A stretch of DNA of 58,484 bases. Origin: Curtobacterium sp. VKM Ac-1376. Its GTDB lineage: Bacteria; Actinomycetota; Actinomycetes; Actinomycetales; Microbacteriaceae. The notes below the pieces were generated by a model. The model ran no database searches and was not told where the DNA came from. It saw only the letters and a list, made by a program, of their open reading frames with translations. Below are positions 42,320-50,092 of the stretch, piece after piece; within the stretch, counting starts at the first letter, position 1, and each line of letters opens with the position of its first letter. The position numbers and the translations under genes are program-made. The stretch is taken from assembly GCF_015351025.1 (NCBI RefSeq), contig NZ_JADKRV010000015.1, forward strand, positions 1 through 58,484. The letters run 5' to 3'.

Positions 42320-43317
42320 ACGACGTCCTCGCTAGCTTCCTCGTCATCATCGTGAAGCAGAGCTGTCGGCATCGGCAGCCCGTACTTTTCGCTCAAGAAG
42401 CGCGTCTGGCAGTAGCGCTTGGCATCCTCCGCCAGCTGTCCGAGGACGGCGGCGTTCACACCGGCACCGATGACGATGCCGACGAAGGGCGCGACCTTTG
42501 CGACGCTCTGAACGGAAACTCGTCCGCCGCTGACGCCCGCGTGCTTCATCAGCTTCTCCAGAGCGGCCAAGAGCCGGTGGTCGGTTCGGAGTTTGTTCGA
42601 CCAGCGGACTCGATCCTTCGCGGCCCATGCCGCCCGAGAAGCATCGCGTATCGGCCCAGCCTTGGCAGCCTGCGCGAAGAACGACCGCCGGACGATGCGC
42701 TGGATGAACTCCTGCTCTTCCGGGTCTTTCGCGTCGTAGCCGTACGAGTACGCAACGCGAGCGGCGATCGATGCGCTTAGTGCCTGCACGACGACGATGT
42801 CCGCCGTGAGGGCGAGTGGGATTCCTGCGATCGGCACGAGCGCAAGCGCTCCCATCGCTCCTCCCTCCACCGCTCCGGCACTTCTCCACCGCAGCGTGTT
42901 GCCCGTGAGTAAGCGGTCGCAGTCCCGGATGTCTCGCCGGCGCAAGTCAGTGAAGACCTCGACGTCGAGTCCGCGCTTACGGGCGAGCTTCTCCACAGTC
43001 GCAGGATCGTTCAGCTCAAGAACCCAATCGTTGGCCAGGTTCAGAAGCGCCACCGCCGACTCGAGGGCGGGCCTGATCGCGGCGTCCGCGACGGCATTAC
43101 TCGCGCTCCGGATGGGGTCCTTGATCCGTTCCGGAACCGCCTCGACGACGCGACCAGCGCCCTTCTGAACCGCGGTCCCTCCGCGCTCGATCGCTGTGCT
43201 CGCCCAGTTCGGGAGTCCCCGGGCGTTGTTGCGCTTGTGCCAGTAGGCATCAAGACCGGCCCAGACCCTTTCCTCGTACGCGCTCATCCGTCTGTCGTGG
43301 ATGACTACTTCGCTCAT
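42316..43317 (-). CDS. EcsC-family protein
   Basis: This is a 333-residue protein. The N-terminal helix with YEERVWAGLDAYW is the usual EcsC opening, and the centre has GAVEGGAMGALALVPIAGIPLALTAD, a hydrophobic membrane-inserting segment (about 145-185), followed by VAYSYGYD...EEQEFIQRIV and a C-terminal FVGIVIGAGVNAAVLGQLAEDA helix. EcsC proteins are peripheral membrane proteins of uncertain role, linked to ABC transport and secretion in Bacillus. Here the gene is the first of the McrBC/type I restriction operon, with a 4-base overlap to mcrB, which suggests a role in defence. The ATG at 43317 has AGAGGACCCC upstream. Confidence 0.88.
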   Translation of the reverse strand: MSEVVIHDRRMSAYEERVWAGLDAYWHKRNNARGLPNWASTAIERGGTAVQKGAGRVVEAVPERIKDPIRSASNAVADAAIRPALESAVALLNLANDWVLELNDPATVEKLARKRGLDVEVFTDLRRRDIRDCDRLLTGNTLRWRSAGAVEGGAMGALALVPIAGIPLALTADIVVVQALSASIAARVAYSYGYDAKDPEEQEFIQRIVRRSFFAQAAKAGPIRDASRAAWAAKDRVRWSNKLRTDHRLLAALEKLMKHAGVSGGRVSVQSVAKVAPFVGIVIGAGVNAAVLGQLAEDAKRYCQTRFLSEKYGLPMPTALLHDDDEEASEDVV

Positions 43318-43606
43318 GCCGGGGTCCTCTCGGGTTGTGCCACTCGAAACATCTTGGTGGACGCGAGCGACGTTCTGTCACTTCCGCAAACGACTTGAGC
43401 GGCCAAGTGCGGCTTCACGCACGTTCGCGGGCCAACATCTCAAATGTGAGTTCACGAGGCTAGTTGTCGCGTCGATGCCCTGAGGACTGCCACCACCCCA
43501 CAACGGGTACTCCCGCCTTACCTCCCCACCCACGAGGATGGTTCAGCACTACACGTCCCGGGGACGACGGGTGGTCCGCACAGTCAGCACTTCGAGGGGC
43601 AACACA
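43318..43606. promoter_or_regulatory. divergent promoter region, EcsC operon / NERD helicase
   Basis: This is a 289-base intergenic stretch between divergent defence genes and must carry both promoters. I see no long repeat or small gene. A short inverted element ACATCTCAAATGTGAG (about 43434-43450) is the only symmetry worth noting. A ribosome binding site GAGGGGC precedes the ATG at 43607. Confidence 0.35.
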
Positions 43607-45715
43607 ATGACGATGGCCGGCGAATCCGCAGGGGTCGAGGCACACCGCCAGCGCAGCCACGCACGCGAACTCCGCCGCCAAGCAGACGACGCCGAACAGC
43701 GCGCTGCCCGCTTCGAGATCGCCCACCGCACCGAGAGCGAGACCGCCCGGATCCTCGCGCCACTCGCCGGCATCGGGTACCACCTGCTCGCAGACCGTCG
43801 CTGGCCCGGCAGCCGCACAGCGCAGGTCGACATGGTCGTCGTCGGCCGCGCCGGTGTCTTCATCGTCGACACGAAGGCCTGGCGTGAGGTCGCGGTCCAC
43901 GGCGACCGGATCACCCGCGGCCAAGAGGACGTCACTGACGACATCGCCCGCCTCGCTGACCTCGCGTACAGCACCGAGGCAGCACTGGCGGACACGGGCC
44001 TGGCGCCCGGCGAGGTGCATGCGGTCGCCGCACTCGCCGGCCAGAAGCGGATGCACGCTCGCGTCGCCTCGGTCGACGTGATCGGGGCGAACGACCTCGT
44101 CGGGCACATCACCAAGCGCGGAGCCCGACTGTCGGCGTCCCGCGTCGACGAGGTCCTCGCCGCGATGCTGCACCACTTCCCCGTGATCGGCGACGGCGGA
44201 GCAACACCGCCACAGGTCGTCGTCCCGGCACCGGTACTCCCCCGCGAACCCGACGTACTCGTCCCGACGATCGACACCACGGACGACGGGCTCGCGGAAC
44301 AACTGCTCGACGGCGTGCTCGAAGCACCGATCGAGGACTGGATGGCGTTCCTCGACCCGGCACAGGCAAAGCTCGTCCGCCGGAGCTTCAACGGCCCGGC
44401 CCGCATCCGCGGCGCTGCGGGCACCGGCAAGACCGTCGTCGGCCTGCACCGTGCCGCGTTCCTCGCACGCGCGACCGGCGGCCGCGTGCTGTTCACGACG
44501 TACATCAGCACCCTGCCGAAGGTCCTCGAGTCGCTCCTCGAACGCCTCGCGCCCGACATGGTCGGTCGCGTCGACTTCATGGGCGTCCACGCGTTCGCGT
44601 CTCGACTCCTGAAGGAACGCGGCATCGCGTTCCGCGCTCCTGGACGGGAGGCCCAGCTCGCGTTCGACGACGCGTGGAACGCGATCCGCGCCTCCAGTCC
44701 ATTGCGGTCGTCGCGATTCTCGCGCTCGTACTGGGAAGACGAAATCAGCCACGTCATCAAGGGCCGTGGCCTGACGCGGTTCGACGAGTACGCGGACCTG
44801 GCTCGCATCGGGCGCAAGCACGCGCTCCCGCTGGAGACGCGCCAGGCCGTCTGGGACCTGTACGAGGCGTACGCGCGCGGGCTGCGCGAGCGACGTGCCC
44901 ACGACTGGGAGGACATTGTGCTGCTTGCGCGTGACGCGGTCCGCGCGGTGCCCCTCGAGCGGTACGACGCGGTCATCGTGGACGAGGCGCAGGACCTGTC
45001 CTGCGTGATGGTCGCGCTGGTGCATCAGCTCGTGGGTGACCGTACCGACGGCCTGACGCTCATCGGCGACGGCCAGCAGACGATCTACCCCGGCGGGTAC
45101 ACGCTCGGCGAGGTCGGCATCAACCTGTCGGGCCGAGGCGTGGTGCTCGACGTCAACCACCGGAACACCGCCGAGATCCTCGAGTTCGCGAAGGAGATGG
45201 TGGCGGACGACCAGTTCGTGGACATCGAGGGTGTCGACGGGGTCGGTGACGCGGTGTCCGACGTCTCACGCTCCGGCGCTGCCCCGACGATGACGCAGTT
45301 CGCGAGTCGTGCGGACCACGACCGGGCGATGCTCGACCGGTTGACCGAGGTCCTCCGGCTGGTCGGAACTGGTCGCGGAGACGTCGGCATCCTCACGGCC
45401 ACGAACCGGCAGGCGGGCGACGTCATGCAGGCGCTTGCAAACGCCGGCGTCCCGACCGTCTCACTGCAGCAGTACGCAGGGCGGAGCTCGGACGCGGTTC
45501 GCGTGGGGACGGTGAAGCGTGCGAAGGGCCTCGAGTTCAAGCAGGTGCTGCTCGCGCACGTCGATCCACGGCTGCTCGATGCTGCACCGGCCGAACCGTC
45601 GGAGACCGAACGAGAGCGCCGAGAGCGAGGGCGCCGCGAGCTCTACGTGGGGATGACCCGGGCGCGGGACGGCCTGTGGGTTGGCGTCCGCAGCGGAGCA
45701 ACGCGCAGCCGCTGA
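43607..45715 (+). CDS. NERD nuclease-UvrD/Rep helicase fusion
   Basis: This is a 702-residue protein. An N-terminal coiled segment (about 5-45, RQADDAEQRAARFEIAHRTE) precedes a NERD domain (about 48-160) with RRWPGSRTAQVDMVVVGRAGVFIVDTKAW, whose QVD...VDTK is the nuclease-like active site. A superfamily 1 helicase follows: Walker A GAAGTGKTVV (about 271), Walker B VIVDEAQDLSC (about 460), GDGQQTIYPGGYT, KGLEFKQVLLAH and ELYVGMTRAR (motif VI). It is probably involved in DNA repair or phage defence. It is divergent from the EcsC-McrBC operon. A truncated copy of its last 270 codons lies at 32346-33161, beyond the hsdR end. Confidence 0.92.
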   Translation: MTMAGESAGVEAHRQRSHARELRRQADDAEQRAARFEIAHRTESETARILAPLAGIGYHLLADRRWPGSRTAQVDMVVVGRAGVFIVDTKAWREVAVHGDRITRGQEDVTDDIARLADLAYSTEAALADTGLAPGEVHAVAALAGQKRMHARVASVDVIGANDLVGHITKRGARLSASRVDEVLAAMLHHFPVIGDGGATPPQVVVPAPVLPREPDVLVPTIDTTDDGLAEQLLDGVLEAPIEDWMAFLDPAQAKLVRRSFNGPARIRGAAGTGKTVVGLHRAAFLARATGGRVLFTTYISTLPKVLESLLERLAPDMVGRVDFMGVHAFASRLLKERGIAFRAPGREAQLAFDDAWNAIRASSPLRSSRFSRSYWEDEISHVIKGRGLTRFDEYADLARIGRKHALPLETRQAVWDLYEAYARGLRERRAHDWEDIVLLARDAVRAVPLERYDAVIVDEAQDLSCVMVALVHQLVGDRTDGLTLIGDGQQTIYPGGYTLGEVGINLSGRGVVLDVNHRNTAEILEFAKEMVADDQFVDIEGVDGVGDAVSDVSRSGAAPTMTQFASRADHDRAMLDRLTEVLRLVGTGRGDVGILTATNRQAGDVMQALANAGVPTVSLQQYAGRSSDAVRVGTVKRAKGLEFKQVLLAHVDPRLLDAAPAEPSETERERRERGRRELYVGMTRARDGLWVGVRSGATRSR

Positions 45716-45717
45716 GT

Positions 45718-45732
45718 CGACACCAGGTGTCG
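45718..45732. promoter_or_regulatory. short perfect inverted repeat before effector locus 1
   Basis: CGACACC-A-GGTGTCG lies directly after the helicase stop and about 33 bases before a TATTGT -10 candidate. It is either a small terminator stem or an operator for the downstream hydrolase locus. Confidence 0.4.
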
Positions 45733-45764
45733 GAGCAGTCCGTCAGAGCACGTCCAGCATCTGA

Positions 45765-45770
45765 TATTGT
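45765..45770 (+). promoter_or_regulatory. -10 candidate of effector locus 1
   Basis: TATTGT within CTGATATTGTC lies 20 bases before the TTG at 45790, leaving space for the GGAGGGG ribosome binding site. Confidence 0.4.
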
Positions 45771-45789
45771 CGCCGGCGGAGGGGCAACA

Positions 45790-46065
45790 TTGGGGAATCT
45801 CATCGTCGACGTCGCAGCGATGAACGCAGCGAGTAAAACCATCACGAGGATCAGCGCAGCGCTGAACGGGGAAGTTGGCTCTGCCGGCATGTCGGCGGAC
45901 TTCGGAAGCGACGCGGTCGCAGCGGCTCACAGCGATTCCTCGGCGTCACACGAGCGATCTTTGCGAGCAATCGCCGAGATGACAGACACCATCGGCGGGT
46001 GGGTGCGGACTGCAGCTGAAGAGTTCAGCCGCCGCGACGCTGACCTCGCGAGCGCCATCGAATGA
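45790..46065 (+). CDS. small helical ESAT-6/WXG100-like partner protein
   Basis: This is a 91-residue protein without a signal peptide. It is predicted as two helices (about 7-27 and 47-88) around a Gly/Ser-rich turn (GEVGSAGMSADFGSD), the hairpin architecture of WXG100-like proteins, but with no clear WXG; GGW at residues 70-72 is the only Trp-Gly neighbourhood. It starts with TTG at 45790, chosen because GGAGGGG lies 6 bases upstream and the region before it is not protein-like. It overlaps the hydrolase start by 4 bases (ATGA). It probably pairs with the hydrolase N-terminus for type VII-like secretion. Confidence 0.7.
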   Translation: MGNLIVDVAAMNAASKTITRISAALNGEVGSAGMSADFGSDAVAAAHSDSSASHERSLRAIAEMTDTIGGWVRTAAEEFSRRDADLASAIE

Positions 46066-47759
46066 CGGCCGATCCGACTCGCGGCGCTCCGGCGTCGATC
46101 AGGGCTACCTCACGGCAGCACGAGGCACGTGCCCAGGTGCTCCGGGACGAGCAGACTCGTCTGGAGCGCACAGCGGGAGGTCTGAGAGCCTGCGAGTGGT
46201 CCGGCTCGGCCAAACGGCGGTTCACGGCGGCGGCTGAGACCCTCGGACCGTCCTACTCACGGACGGCTTCCCTCATCGAGCACGTTGCGCAGACGCTGTC
46301 GCGGTACGCAGACGAGGTCGAACGCATCCAGGACGAAGCCGCCCGCATCCGGTCCGCACAGGACAGCGCTGCAAGCGATCGCGAGCGGCTGGTCACGAAC
46401 CGCTCCCGACTCAATGAATTTGTCGACGCAGGGACGGATGTGGAATCCGATCACGTCATGCTACGCAGGGTCTCTGACGCGCTGACGCAGCAGGACGACG
46501 AGGACGCTCAACTGTCCACGCGATGGGACGAGCTCGTCGCCGAGCGGACACGACTGGACGACACGACGGCTGCGAAGCTCTCCGGAATCGAATCCGTCGG
46601 CATCGTGGCCGCGCAGGCACATTCAGTGGGCCGAATGTCGGATCTTCAAGTCCTGAGTTGGCTGAGTTCGTTGAAGCCTGACCAACTTCTCGCCCTACGC
46701 GACGATCCCGCGATCGCCGATCGGCTGGCTTCGGTCTCGGACCCCGAGATGATCGCCGACTGGTGGTCGTCGGCGGGCGGGGCACACGAGCGGGGAAGCA
46801 GCGACGAGCACTCTCCAGAGCAGGATGCCTTGATCGCAGCGTTCCCCGCCGTGATCGGCAATCTCAACGGCGTTGCCTACTGGGCACGCGACCGGGCGAA
46901 CCGGTCGAACCTCAAGACTCTGATCAAGTCCGCGTCCGGGGAAGACCTTGCCGCCTACAAGAACATCCGCGCGTCCCTCGGGAAGTACAAGGGTGTCCAG
47001 CTGACCTCGCTCGTTCCTCAGCATCCACCACTGGCCGCTGTGTCGATCGGTGACCTCGACACGGCTCATGACGTCACCTACCTCGTCCCCGGGATGGACT
47101 CGGACACCAGGAACATGACGGTGGTGGAGCGAGCCGCATACAACCTCCGGGTCCGCCAACAGGACTACGTAGAAGATGCGGCAGTCGTCGCGTGGATCAA
47201 CTACGAGACCCCGACGACGAAGACCGTTCTGCACGGCGATCTCGCTCGGGCGGGGAGCGAACGACTCGGGCAGGACCTCGCAGGGTTCAACGCTGCTCGT
47301 GGTTCGACCAAGGGGACACTGAACGTGGTCGGGCACTCCTACGGGTCGACAACTTCCTCTCTCACCCTTGCTGAGAGGGATTACGGGGTAAACGCCTACG
47401 TGACGGCCGGATCGGCCGGGCTGGAACGCGAGATCAAGACCGCTGACGACATCCACTCCGATCAGGTGTTCGCTGCGCAGGCACCGCGCTCGATCCCCGG
47501 CCTGCCGGGCGACAACTGGTCGTGGATCGGGCAGGCTTTCAGCATGACTCGCCGAGACCCAGCTAGCCCCTCGTTCGGCGCAACGTACCTGCCGACAGCT
47601 GGACTCCCACACGACCCGACGATGAACGGTGTGAACCGTCACGACCCGATCTGGAACAACGCGACTGATCACGCCGGCCAGTACGGGTACTTCGACAAGA
47701 ACACTGAGTCACTCGACAACATCGCTCGCGCGACCACCGGGAAGGTCAGCGACCGATGA
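46062..47759 (+). CDS. WXG-type alpha/beta-hydrolase effector (DUF1023-like)
   Basis: This is a 565-residue protein. The first 190 residues are helical with a WSG motif at 46-48 and heptad-like coiled-coil segments (about 75-170), a WXG/LXG-like secretion region. The C-terminal hydrolase (about 260-500) contains FPAVIGNLNGVAYWARDRANR, the conserved DUF1023 lead-in, and VTYLVPGM. The nucleophile elbow is GHSYG at 424-428 (Ser 426). It may be a lipase or esterase that attacks lipids. There is no N-terminal signal peptide, so export would depend on type VII machinery encoded elsewhere. It is co-translated with the small partner upstream and the lipoprotein downstream. A second, related protein lies at 52428-54164. 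Confidence 0.85.
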   Translation: MTADPTRGAPASIRATSRQHEARAQVLRDEQTRLERTAGGLRACEWSGSAKRRFTAAAETLGPSYSRTASLIEHVAQTLSRYADEVERIQDEAARIRSAQDSAASDRERLVTNRSRLNEFVDAGTDVESDHVMLRRVSDALTQQDDEDAQLSTRWDELVAERTRLDDTTAAKLSGIESVGIVAAQAHSVGRMSDLQVLSWLSSLKPDQLLALRDDPAIADRLASVSDPEMIADWWSSAGGAHERGSSDEHSPEQDALIAAFPAVIGNLNGVAYWARDRANRSNLKTLIKSASGEDLAAYKNIRASLGKYKGVQLTSLVPQHPPLAAVSIGDLDTAHDVTYLVPGMDSDTRNMTVVERAAYNLRVRQQDYVEDAAVVAWINYETPTTKTVLHGDLARAGSERLGQDLAGFNAARGSTKGTLNVVGHSYGSTTSSLTLAERDYGVNAYVTAGSAGLEREIKTADDIHSDQVFAAQAPRSIPGLPGDNWSWIGQAFSMTRRDPASPSFGATYLPTAGLPHDPTMNGVNRHDPIWNNATDHAGQYGYFDKNTESLDNIARATTGKVSDR

Positions 47760-48238
47760 AGACACGCACCACGAAAGTGATCCTGAGCTTGGTGTGCGCT
47801 TCGGTGCTGCTGGCCGGATGTACCCAACAACCGAAAGGCAGTGAGATGGACGCCGAACAGGCACGAGACGGCATGGTCAGCCTGGTTCGGCAGACGATGG
47901 ACGCTGCCGGCGGTGACTGGAAGTCGCTCTCGGAGGAACCCGCATCCTCGGAATGCTCGTCGGACGCCGGCAGCTCAGGCGTCACGTTCTCGTGGGACCA
48001 GGAGCGCACCGGTGCCGAAGACCCCGAAGCGCTCGTCCGTACGGTCGCGAAGACGTGGAAGCAGCACGACTACGACGTGACCATTCGGCAGGACACGATC
48101 GACGACGGTCGGCCGCTCTGGTCCGCGGTCACCACCGGACAGGCGGTGGAATCGATCTCGGTCAACGCCAGTCCTCGACGAGTCTCCATCGAGGTTCAAT
48201 CGGCCTGCGGCACAGGCGACATCGCAGACTACGAGTGA
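47756..48238 (+). CDS. lipoprotein, candidate immunity protein of effector locus 1
   Basis: This is a 160-residue lipoprotein: a basic n-region, a hydrophobic core and lipobox LLAGC with the lipidated Cys at about residue 22. The mature part has an acidic helix (DAEQARDGMVSLVRQTMDAAG), then strands and a helix with LVRTVAKTWKQHDYDV, and ends with C-x5-DYE. The same plan, including the CxxG-x-x-DY end, is seen in the three lipoproteins at 50734-52431, which lie behind the second hydrolase. Its ATG overlaps the hydrolase stop by 4 bases. A surface lipoprotein encoded behind a secreted lipase fits an immunity role. Confidence 0.8.
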   Translation: MKTRTTKVILSLVCASVLLAGCTQQPKGSEMDAEQARDGMVSLVRQTMDAAGGDWKSLSEEPASSECSSDAGSSGVTFSWDQERTGAEDPEALVRTVAKTWKQHDYDVTIRQDTIDDGRPLWSAVTTGQAVESISVNASPRRVSIEVQSACGTGDIADYE

Positions 48239-48274
48239 TGAAGGGCGCGGTACGCCTGCGGAAGGACTGAACAC

Positions 48275-48898
48275 GTGGTGAGGGCAGGCGCACGCGCTTC
48301 GGTGCTCGATCAGGTGCTGCTTCAGGCTGAGCTGACTCGACCTTCCGCGCGACCACGAGCACCGCGGATCGCGGACCTTCCTGTGCCGCTGGCTGGCGAG
48401 ATTTTCGACCTGTACCACCAGCTCGGAGGCAAGCTCGCCGATCCAGCCTTTCGACCAGGCGCTTGGGATCTGCCGTACTCGAACGTGATCGTCGAATTTG
48501 ACGAAGACATGCATTTCAACCGCTATCGGGCGCTGACGCTTGAAGCGCGGTTTGCAGCCGTACTTCCGTGGGCGGCGGCCTACCGTCAGCACGCTGGAGC
48601 CCACGAAGGCCGCGGGGGGACCGGTGGCAGACGATGGACGAGTCCCCCGGCCGAGCGCATGTTCGGGCCAGCCGACGAGAAGTGGGTGTTCAATCGCGGC
48701 GGAGCTCCACGATGGAAGCAACGGGCGCTGTACGACGCGATCAAAGATGCTGCAGCCGCAGCTGGACTTGTCCAGCTGCCACGCGTCTCGATCTACGACG
48801 CTGTGGACGGAATCCGCATCGAGGACGCTCTTCGTGGTCGCGACACCATCGCTCCGGCCTCGCTCCGACGGTTCGTTGAGTCGCGTTCCCTGCATTGA
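48275..48898 (+). CDS. hypothetical protein
   Basis: This is a 207-residue soluble protein without a recognised family. The centre reads SNVIVEFDEDMHFNRYRALTLEARF...LPWAAAYRQH (about residues 70-105), a conserved-looking block with an acidic VEFDED strand that could be a nuclease-type active site. The remainder is helical, with WVFNRGGAPRWKQRALYDAIKDAA near residue 137 and a C-terminal SIYDAVDGIRIEDAL. The GTG at 48275 or 48278 has GAAGGA upstream. It follows the lipoprotein gene by 36 bases and may be in the same transcript. The function is unknown. Confidence 0.65.
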   Translation: MVRAGARASVLDQVLLQAELTRPSARPRAPRIADLPVPLAGEIFDLYHQLGGKLADPAFRPGAWDLPYSNVIVEFDEDMHFNRYRALTLEARFAAVLPWAAAYRQHAGAHEGRGGTGGRRWTSPPAERMFGPADEKWVFNRGGAPRWKQRALYDAIKDAAAAAGLVQLPRVSIYDAVDGIRIEDALRGRDTIAPASLRRFVESRSLH

Positions 48899-49018
48899 CA
48901 GCTTCGCGGCAGCACATTCCTCCCGCTGACCGTCCTCAGCCCGCGTCGTTCAGTTACTCAAGGATGAGCGCCGAACGACGAACGACGCGGCACCGCGCCC
49001 CCGTCACTCAGGACGTCC

Positions 49019-49954
49019 TCAACTCCACGTCAGTACGAACCGTCCCCGCGTCCCCCCGGCCTCCAACCGCTCATGCGCCTCCACAGCCCGAACAGCCGGC
49101 AGCACCTCGGCGACCCGCGGCGTCAACGTCCCACTCTCCACCGCATGCCGCAGCTGCTCGAGCTTGTCGAACGACCGGTACTCCGAGAACACCATCACCT
49201 GCACGAACTCGATCCCCCGAGCCCCGTTGCCCTGCCACCCCCGCACGTCGAAGAAGACTCCCCCGTCGCGAACAGCGTCCACCACCTCGTCGCGCTGCAC
49301 GGCAGCGTCGGCGAGCGCATGGACCCCGCCCGGCACGAGCGCACGAACAGCGGAAGCAAACGAAGCTCCTCGCGGCACCACGTGGTCCGGCCCGAGCGAC
49401 CGGACGAGTGCTTCGTCGGCCGGAGCAGCATCCGCGATCACGGTCAGCCCGGCGGCCTTCGCCAGCTGCACCACGTAGTTCCCGAGCAGCCCCGCGGCCC
49501 CGGTCACGGCGAGCGTCTGCCCCGGCGCGAGCGAGGCGTGCGACAGGATCTGCAACGCCGTCAGCCCGTTCATCGGGACTGTGGAAGCGAGAGCGACCGA
49601 CGTCCCGCGAGGGATCCGCGTGAACGACCCCACCGGAGCGACGAGCTCCTGCACGTAGGCGCCACCGTGAGCACTGAGCGGCAGCGCCATCGCCATGACC
49701 TCGTCGCCGACCTGCCATCCGGTGACGTCGGGCCCGACCTCGTCGATGACGCCGGCGGCGTCCATCCCCGGCACGTACGGCGGCGAGGCCTGCGAGCTGT
49801 CCCGCTGTCCAGCACGCACCCCGGTGTCGGTCGGGTTCACGGCGAACGCCTGCACCCGGATCCGCACGGACCCCGCACCGGCGTGCGGCTCGGGCACCTC
49901 GTGGACGGCGAGGGCCTCGGGCCCTCCGAACTGTTCGACTCCGACGACCTGCAT
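49019..49954 (-). CDS. NADP-dependent quinone oxidoreductase/alcohol dehydrogenase-like (MDR)
   Basis: This is a 311-residue zinc-free medium-chain dehydrogenase/reductase. The N-terminal catalytic domain shows VNPTDTGVRAGQ and the VPGMDAAGVIDEVGPDV segment (about 38-75). The Rossmann fold has the nucleotide loop VTGAAGLLGNYVVQLAKAAG (about 149-168). No cysteine/histidine zinc site is present, which places it with the quinone oxidoreductase (QOR-like) group. The length is normal. The ATG at 49954 is preceded by TAGACC-N6 on the minus strand. The physiological substrate is unknown. Confidence 0.93.
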   Translation of the reverse strand: MQVVGVEQFGGPEALAVHEVPEPHAGAGSVRIRVQAFAVNPTDTGVRAGQRDSSQASPPYVPGMDAAGVIDEVGPDVTGWQVGDEVMAMALPLSAHGGAYVQELVAPVGSFTRIPRGTSVALASTVPMNGLTALQILSHASLAPGQTLAVTGAAGLLGNYVVQLAKAAGLTVIADAAPADEALVRSLGPDHVVPRGASFASAVRALVPGGVHALADAAVQRDEVVDAVRDGGVFFDVRGWQGNGARGIEFVQVMVFSEYRSFDKLEQLRHAVESGTLTPRVAEVLPAVRAVEAHERLEAGGTRGRFVLTWS

Positions 49955-49960
49955 CCTCCC

Positions 49961-49966
49961 GGTCTA
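49961..49966 (-). promoter_or_regulatory. -10-like hexamer (TAGACC) of the oxidoreductase
   Basis: TAGACC on the minus strand is 6 bases before the ATG at 49954, the same arrangement as before the DUF427 gene at 4929. Confidence 0.4.
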
Positions 49967-50006
49967 CGCGCACGTTGCTTGACGCAACCAGACGCGACCA
50001 CCCCAC

Positions 50007-50018
50007 GGCCTGGAGGCC
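50007..50018. repeat. interspersed GGCCTGGAGGCC palindrome, copy 3
   Basis: Third identical 12-base element, here in the divergent region between the oxidoreductase and the gene at 50093. Its tail (CAGCACCACCCCGCCCC) is similar in composition to the other copies. Confidence 0.7.
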
Positions 50019-50080
50019 CAGCACCACCCCGCCCCGCGCCTCCCGCCCGTCAGGGGTGCGGTCCACGGCACGTGGTGCGC

Positions 50081-50086
50081 CATGCT
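50081..50086 (+). promoter_or_regulatory. -10-like hexamer before GTG 50093
   Basis: CATGCT, 6 bases, GTG: the leaderless geometry. It implies that the GTG at 50093 is the original start and that the in-frame ATG at 50082 lies inside the promoter. Confidence 0.35.
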
Positions 50087-50092
50087 GGCACC

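Noticed and set aside
45718..45732. Definite rho-independent terminator after the NERD helicase
   Set aside because: The stem is perfect but the loop is one base and no U-run follows; kept only as a possible operator.
31146..45789. Integrase, transposase, tRNA attachment site or terminal repeats around the defence island
   Set aside because: I looked for recombinase motifs and flanking tRNA genes and saw none. Only the helicase duplication flanks it.
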